A stretch of DNA of 9,219 bases, from NCBI GenBank assembly GCA_937880545.1, contig CALFKA010000145.1:1-9219 (forward strand), given 5' to 3'. Positions within the stretch are counted from its first letter, which is position 1. Every line of letters starts with the position of its first letter. Below are positions 6,911 to 9,219 of the stretch, piece by piece. The position numbers and the translations under genes were made by a program. Below the pieces are notes generated by a model that ran no database searches, had not been told where the DNA came from, and saw only the letters and a program-made list of their open reading frames with translations. Source of the stretch: an uncultured Clostridia bacterium (GTDB lineage Bacteria; Bacillota; Clostridia; Peptostreptococcales; Acidaminobacteraceae).

Positions 6911-6943
6911 AGTATAGACAAGATCTGACCCCTCTGATAGAGT
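6911..6943. promoter_or_regulatory. Overlapping divergent promoters and putative operator between pdxS and the MocR gene
   Basis: Towards pdxS (minus), TATACT lies at 6916-6911 with no good -35 17 bases upstream, as expected for an activator-dependent promoter. Towards the regulator (plus), TAGACA (6915-6920) and TAGAGT (6938-6943) are separated by 17 bases, matching sigma-A consensus at 5/6 and 4/6. The two promoters interlock. Inside lie a direct repeat of TCTGA (6924-6928 and 6933-6937) and the palindrome CTCTGATAGAG (6932-6942), candidate contacts for the regulator. MocR proteins are known to bind repeats in such gaps; the exact site is inferred. Confidence 0.45.
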
Positions 6944-6949
6944 CAAATT

Positions 6950-8386
6950 ATGAGCACTAAAAGAGATCAGATGAAAAACATCACCCCTTGGCAAAACCTG
7001 AGCGGAGCCAAAGACTTGCCTCTGTATGAGCGACTCGCAGAGCAGATCCGCAGCTCCATTCGCGAGGGAGTCTTTCGAGAAGGGCAAAGACTGCCTTCAA
7101 AGAGAAGTCTCTCCGAGAGCCTGGGCGTTTCCCTGACAACTGTTGGCTCTGCCTACGATACACTGGTAGCAGAAGGATACCTCGTATCTTTTCCGCGCTC
7201 GGGTTTTGAGATCAGCCCTTTGGCGGATCTCTACCTTCGATTGCCTCCGGTAAAAGAATATTCCCCGAGACAGGACCATCAACAAGCTACAAAGCAGATG
7301 TGGCGCTTGGACCTTGACCCCCACGGCATCGACAAAAGTCTGTACCCGGAGAAAACCGTCAAGAGAATCTACAGAAAAATCATCGACGCAGGAGCTCTGA
7401 GCGACGAAACACACCGTCGTGGTCTTCTCATTCTGCGAGAAGAGTTGGCAGCAGATCTCAAATCCTCTCAAGACATCGAGGTCAGCGCATCAGACATCGT
7501 CATCTCTTACGGAATGCAGGGACTCTACCGATTTCTTTTTGAACTCCTATCGCCAGATATGATCTTTGGAATAGAAGATCCGGGATACCCGACACTGGAG
7601 CATACACTCAGACGCTCGGCTCGAAAATACCGCTTTCTTCCGCTATCAGAAGAAGGAATCCATGTGGGGGATCTGGAGCAAAAAAATGTGCAGATTGCTT
7701 CCCTCACCCCTGCCCACCAGTTCCCGACAGGACTCGAGTACTCAAGTCACCTGAGAATGGAGCTACTCCACTGGGCTTATGAAAAGCCAGGGAGATACCT
7801 TATTGAAGATGCATACGACAGTGCCTTTTGTTACCAGCCGAGCGTAGAGAGTCTTCGAAAGCTTGATCCTTCCGGGGAACGAGTCCTTTATATTGGCTCT
7901 TTCTCGCGTTCTTGGTCACCGGGACTTCGCATTTCCTACCTCTGCCTCACACCGGATCTGAGTAGGAAGGCTTCAGATCTGGGGATTCCCCATGCGAATC
8001 CAGTCCCTATCATGGAGCAGCGTTTTCTAGCTGAGTTGATCCGCTCAGGCACCTATGAGCGCCATCTCAACCGAGCCAGAAGACTCTATCATAAAAAGCG
8101 TCGTCAACTGATTGCAGCATTTGATTCTTCCTCTCTCCCTTGGGAAGTCCGCGCGGGAACGTCCGGCCTCCACTTTACCGTAAGACTCCCCGAGGAGACA
8201 GATGCAGGGGAATTTGTCCGCTATCTCAGGACACAGCATATTCGGCTTCAGAGCGTCTATCAGTACTGTTTCGAAAATCATTGGCCACAAGAACTCTTGA
8301 TTGGCTTTGGAGCACTTCCGGAAGAAAATATTCCCTCAGCTGTTCACATGCTTGAAGCATCATGGGAAAAATATATAAATCAATGA
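6950..8386 (+). CDS. pdxR: MocR-family (GntR plus aminotransferase-like) regulator, PdxR-like, PLP lysine replaced
   Basis: The 478-residue protein joins a GntR winged helix to a fold-type I aminotransferase-like domain. The winged helix (about 24-95) includes LPLYERLAEQIRSSI, GQRLPSKRSLSESLGVS and TVGSAYDTLVAEGYL. The effector domain (about 118-478) retains EDPGYP (209-214), TPAHQFPTG (253-261), D287 and Y289 in EDAYD, R327 in PGLR, SGLH (405-408) and a closing LLIGFG. In PdxR and GabR the PLP-binding lysine lies in a [ST]FSK motif; here the motif is GSFSR, with R320 (codon CGT, 7907-7909). PLP therefore cannot form the usual internal aldimine there. Divergence from pdxS makes PdxR the best name. 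The start is uncertain: ATG 6950 and ATG 6971 both lack a strong ribosome binding site, and the predicted transcription start is near 6950. No terminator is seen after the gene. Confidence 0.9.
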   Translation: MSTKRDQMKNITPWQNLSGAKDLPLYERLAEQIRSSIREGVFREGQRLPSKRSLSESLGVSLTTVGSAYDTLVAEGYLVSFPRSGFEISPLADLYLRLPPVKEYSPRQDHQQATKQMWRLDLDPHGIDKSLYPEKTVKRIYRKIIDAGALSDETHRRGLLILREELAADLKSSQDIEVSASDIVISYGMQGLYRFLFELLSPDMIFGIEDPGYPTLEHTLRRSARKYRFLPLSEEGIHVGDLEQKNVQIASLTPAHQFPTGLEYSSHLRMELLHWAYEKPGRYLIEDAYDSAFCYQPSVESLRKLDPSGERVLYIGSFSRSWSPGLRISYLCLTPDLSRKASDLGIPHANPVPIMEQRFLAELIRSGTYERHLNRARRLYHKKRRQLIAAFDSSSLPWEVRAGTSGLHFTVRLPEETDAGEFVRYLRTQHIRLQSVYQYCFENHWPQELLIGFGALPEENIPSAVHMLEASWEKYINQ

Positions 8387-8392
8387 TCTCTC

Positions 8393-8421
8393 TTGACAGA
8401 CAGAAGAGATGACCTGATAAT
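8393..8421 (+). promoter_or_regulatory. Sigma-A promoter of the arsR-permease operon
   Basis: TTGACA (8393-8398), a perfect -35, and GATAAT (8416-8421), a 5/6 match to -10, are separated by exactly 17 bases. The predicted start is near 8428, 36 bases before arsR. Confidence 0.85.
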
Positions 8422-8432
8422 AACGACAGATA

Positions 8433-8450
8433 CATCAAAATATTTTGATG
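8433..8450. promoter_or_regulatory. ArsR operator, 18-bp perfect palindrome
   Basis: CATCAAAATATTTTGATG is its own reverse complement over 18 bases and lies just after the predicted transcription start. The ATCAAA...TTTGAT form resembles known ArsR/SmtB operators, and the position would block transcription when the repressor is bound. Autoregulation of arsR is the likely result. Confidence 0.82.
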
Positions 8451-8463
8451 AGAGGGAGAAACC

Positions 8464-8796
8464 ATGACCGATTACAAAAACACAGCCAAAATCTTCAAAG
8501 CTTATTGTGATGAGACGCGTGTGCACATTTTAACTCTGCTTCAAAACGGAGAGAGATGCGCCTGTGAACTGCTCGAAGAGCTTCACCAGAGTCAATCGGG
8601 ACTTTCCTATCATATGAAAATTCTGCAAGAAGCCGGTATCATTCATGCCCGCACAGAAGGCAAGTGGACTTACTATCGTATCTGCTCGGATGGCAGACGA
8701 CGCGCCTTGCAACGACTAGAAGAACTGACTGCCCCGCAGGCAATCGCAAAAGAAAAGAATAATACTCATCAGGAGGATTCCACCAGATGCACTTAG
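8464..8796 (+). CDS. arsR: ArsR/SmtB-family metalloregulatory repressor
   Basis: The 110-residue protein is a winged-helix repressor of the ArsR/SmtB family. FKAYCDETRVHILTLLQNG (11-29) forms the first helices. RCACEL (31-36) matches the ELCVCDL-type arsenic-binding motif, giving thiols C32 and C34, with C15 as a possible third. The recognition helix spans QSGLSYHMKILQEAGI (44-59) and the wing is TEGKWTYYRI (64-73). The pattern suggests sensing of As(III), Sb(III) or a similar thiol-seeking metalloid by release from DNA, though the true inducer is not proven. GGAG (8455-8458) lies 5 bases before the ATG. The 3' end overlaps the permease start by 10 bases, and the permease ribosome binding site (8771-8776) lies inside arsR, showing translational coupling. 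Confidence 0.92.
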   Translation: MTDYKNTAKIFKAYCDETRVHILTLLQNGERCACELLEELHQSQSGLSYHMKILQEAGIIHARTEGKWTYYRICSDGRRRALQRLEELTAPQAIAKEKNNTHQEDSTRCT

Positions 8797-9182
8797 TAAA
8801 AAATGGTTGGAACTTTATACAATATCAACTGCTCGGAATGAAATGGCTCTACGATCTCGTAGGCCGTCTGCTTTTCGAAGTCGGTCTTGATCCCACGAAC
8901 CGCTGGGCCGCAAGTCTGCACTTCTTTATCTATGATGTCATCAAAATCGTGGTGCTGCTGTGTGTATTGATCTTCAGCATTTCCTATATTCAGAGTTACT
9001 TTCCTCCAGAGCGAACAAGGATGATCCTCGGCAGATTCCGCGGAATTGGCGCCAATACTGTCGCTGCTCTTTTAGGAACCGTGACTCCTTTTTGCTCCTG
9101 CTCCTCTATTCCTCTCTTTATCGGCTTTAGTAGCGCCGGTCTTCCTATCGGAGTAACCTTTTCCTTTCTGATTTCCTCTCCC
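8787..9182 (+). CDS. ArsP/YraQ-type permease, N-terminal part only (cut at contig end)
   Basis: Only the first 132 residues are genomic. The ATG at 8787 follows AGGAGG (8771-8776) at 10 bases and overlaps the arsR end. A hydrophobic segment at about 47-66 and another at about 89-129 are probable membrane helices. TPFCSCSSIPLFIGFSSAGL (100-119) is the signature of the DUF318/ArsP permease family, with the CSC cysteines (C103, C105) typical of the group. Members export organoarsenicals or related metalloids, or have unknown substrates; control by ArsR fits metalloid export. After P132 the frame runs into adapter sequence and reads RSEERRVGKECR, which is not part of the protein. The remaining membrane helices and any downstream operon genes are missing. 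Confidence 0.88.
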
Positions 9183-9219
9183 AGATCGGAAGAGCGTCGT
9201 GTAGGGAAAGAGTGTAGAT
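9183..9219. other. Illumina TruSeq adapter sequence left at the contig end
   Basis: The final 37 bases start with AGATCGGAAGAGC and continue as the reverse complement of the Illumina universal adapter. This is technical sequence, not genomic DNA. In the permease frame it encodes RSEERRVGKECR, a peptide tail well known from contaminated protein records. Confidence 0.98.

Noticed and set aside
6875..7087. N-terminal extension of pdxS
   Set aside because: The added residues do not resemble PdxS, overlap the divergent regulator, and a strong ribosome binding site sits before ATG 6874.

Overview
The window looks like chromosomal DNA from a low-to-moderate GC Bacillota (Firmicutes), probably an anaerobic clostridial relative. 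This is inferred from strong AGGAGG ribosome binding sites before most genes, Gram-positive-type rho-independent terminators, the PdxS route to vitamin B6 under a MocR/PdxR-type regulator, and the gene families present. No rRNA, tRNA, CRISPR array or intact mobile element is visible. The genus cannot be read from this sequence.

Layout. Positions 1-248 hold the 3' end of an unrecognised gene, closed by a terminator. Positions 355-850 are mostly non-coding, with a small, possibly decayed minus-strand reading frame. At 1003-2010 is a single fold-type II PLP enzyme of the cysteine synthase family, with its own promoter, a structured leader and a strong terminator. At 2353-5341 two tightly coupled genes form an operon: a short HyuA-type hydantoinase/oxoprolinase (ASKHA ATPase fold), then a histone-deacetylase-like zinc amidohydrolase with an added C-terminal four-cysteine domain. 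A hairpin at 5360-5396 can act as a terminator in both directions, towards a nitroreductase-family gene and pdxS on the minus strand. pdxS is divergent from a MocR/PdxR-type regulator (6950-8386), with overlapping promoters in a 75-bp gap. An ArsR-type repressor with a clear promoter and an 18-bp palindromic operator (8464-8796) overlaps the start of a permease of the ArsP/YraQ type.

The last 37 bases (9183-9219) are not genomic. They match the Illumina TruSeq adapter, so the permease is cut by the assembly and the apparent tail after residue 132 is adapter translation.

The most interesting biology is (i) the HyuA plus HDAC-like pair, which suggests a two-enzyme amide/lactam pathway with no described substrate; (ii) the PdxR-like regulator, in which the PLP-binding lysine is replaced by arginine although it sits beside pdxS; and (iii) the cysteine synthase relative, whose loop near residue 227 carries two aspartates where CysK has small residues, pointing to a cysteine lyase (H2S-forming) rather than a synthase role.
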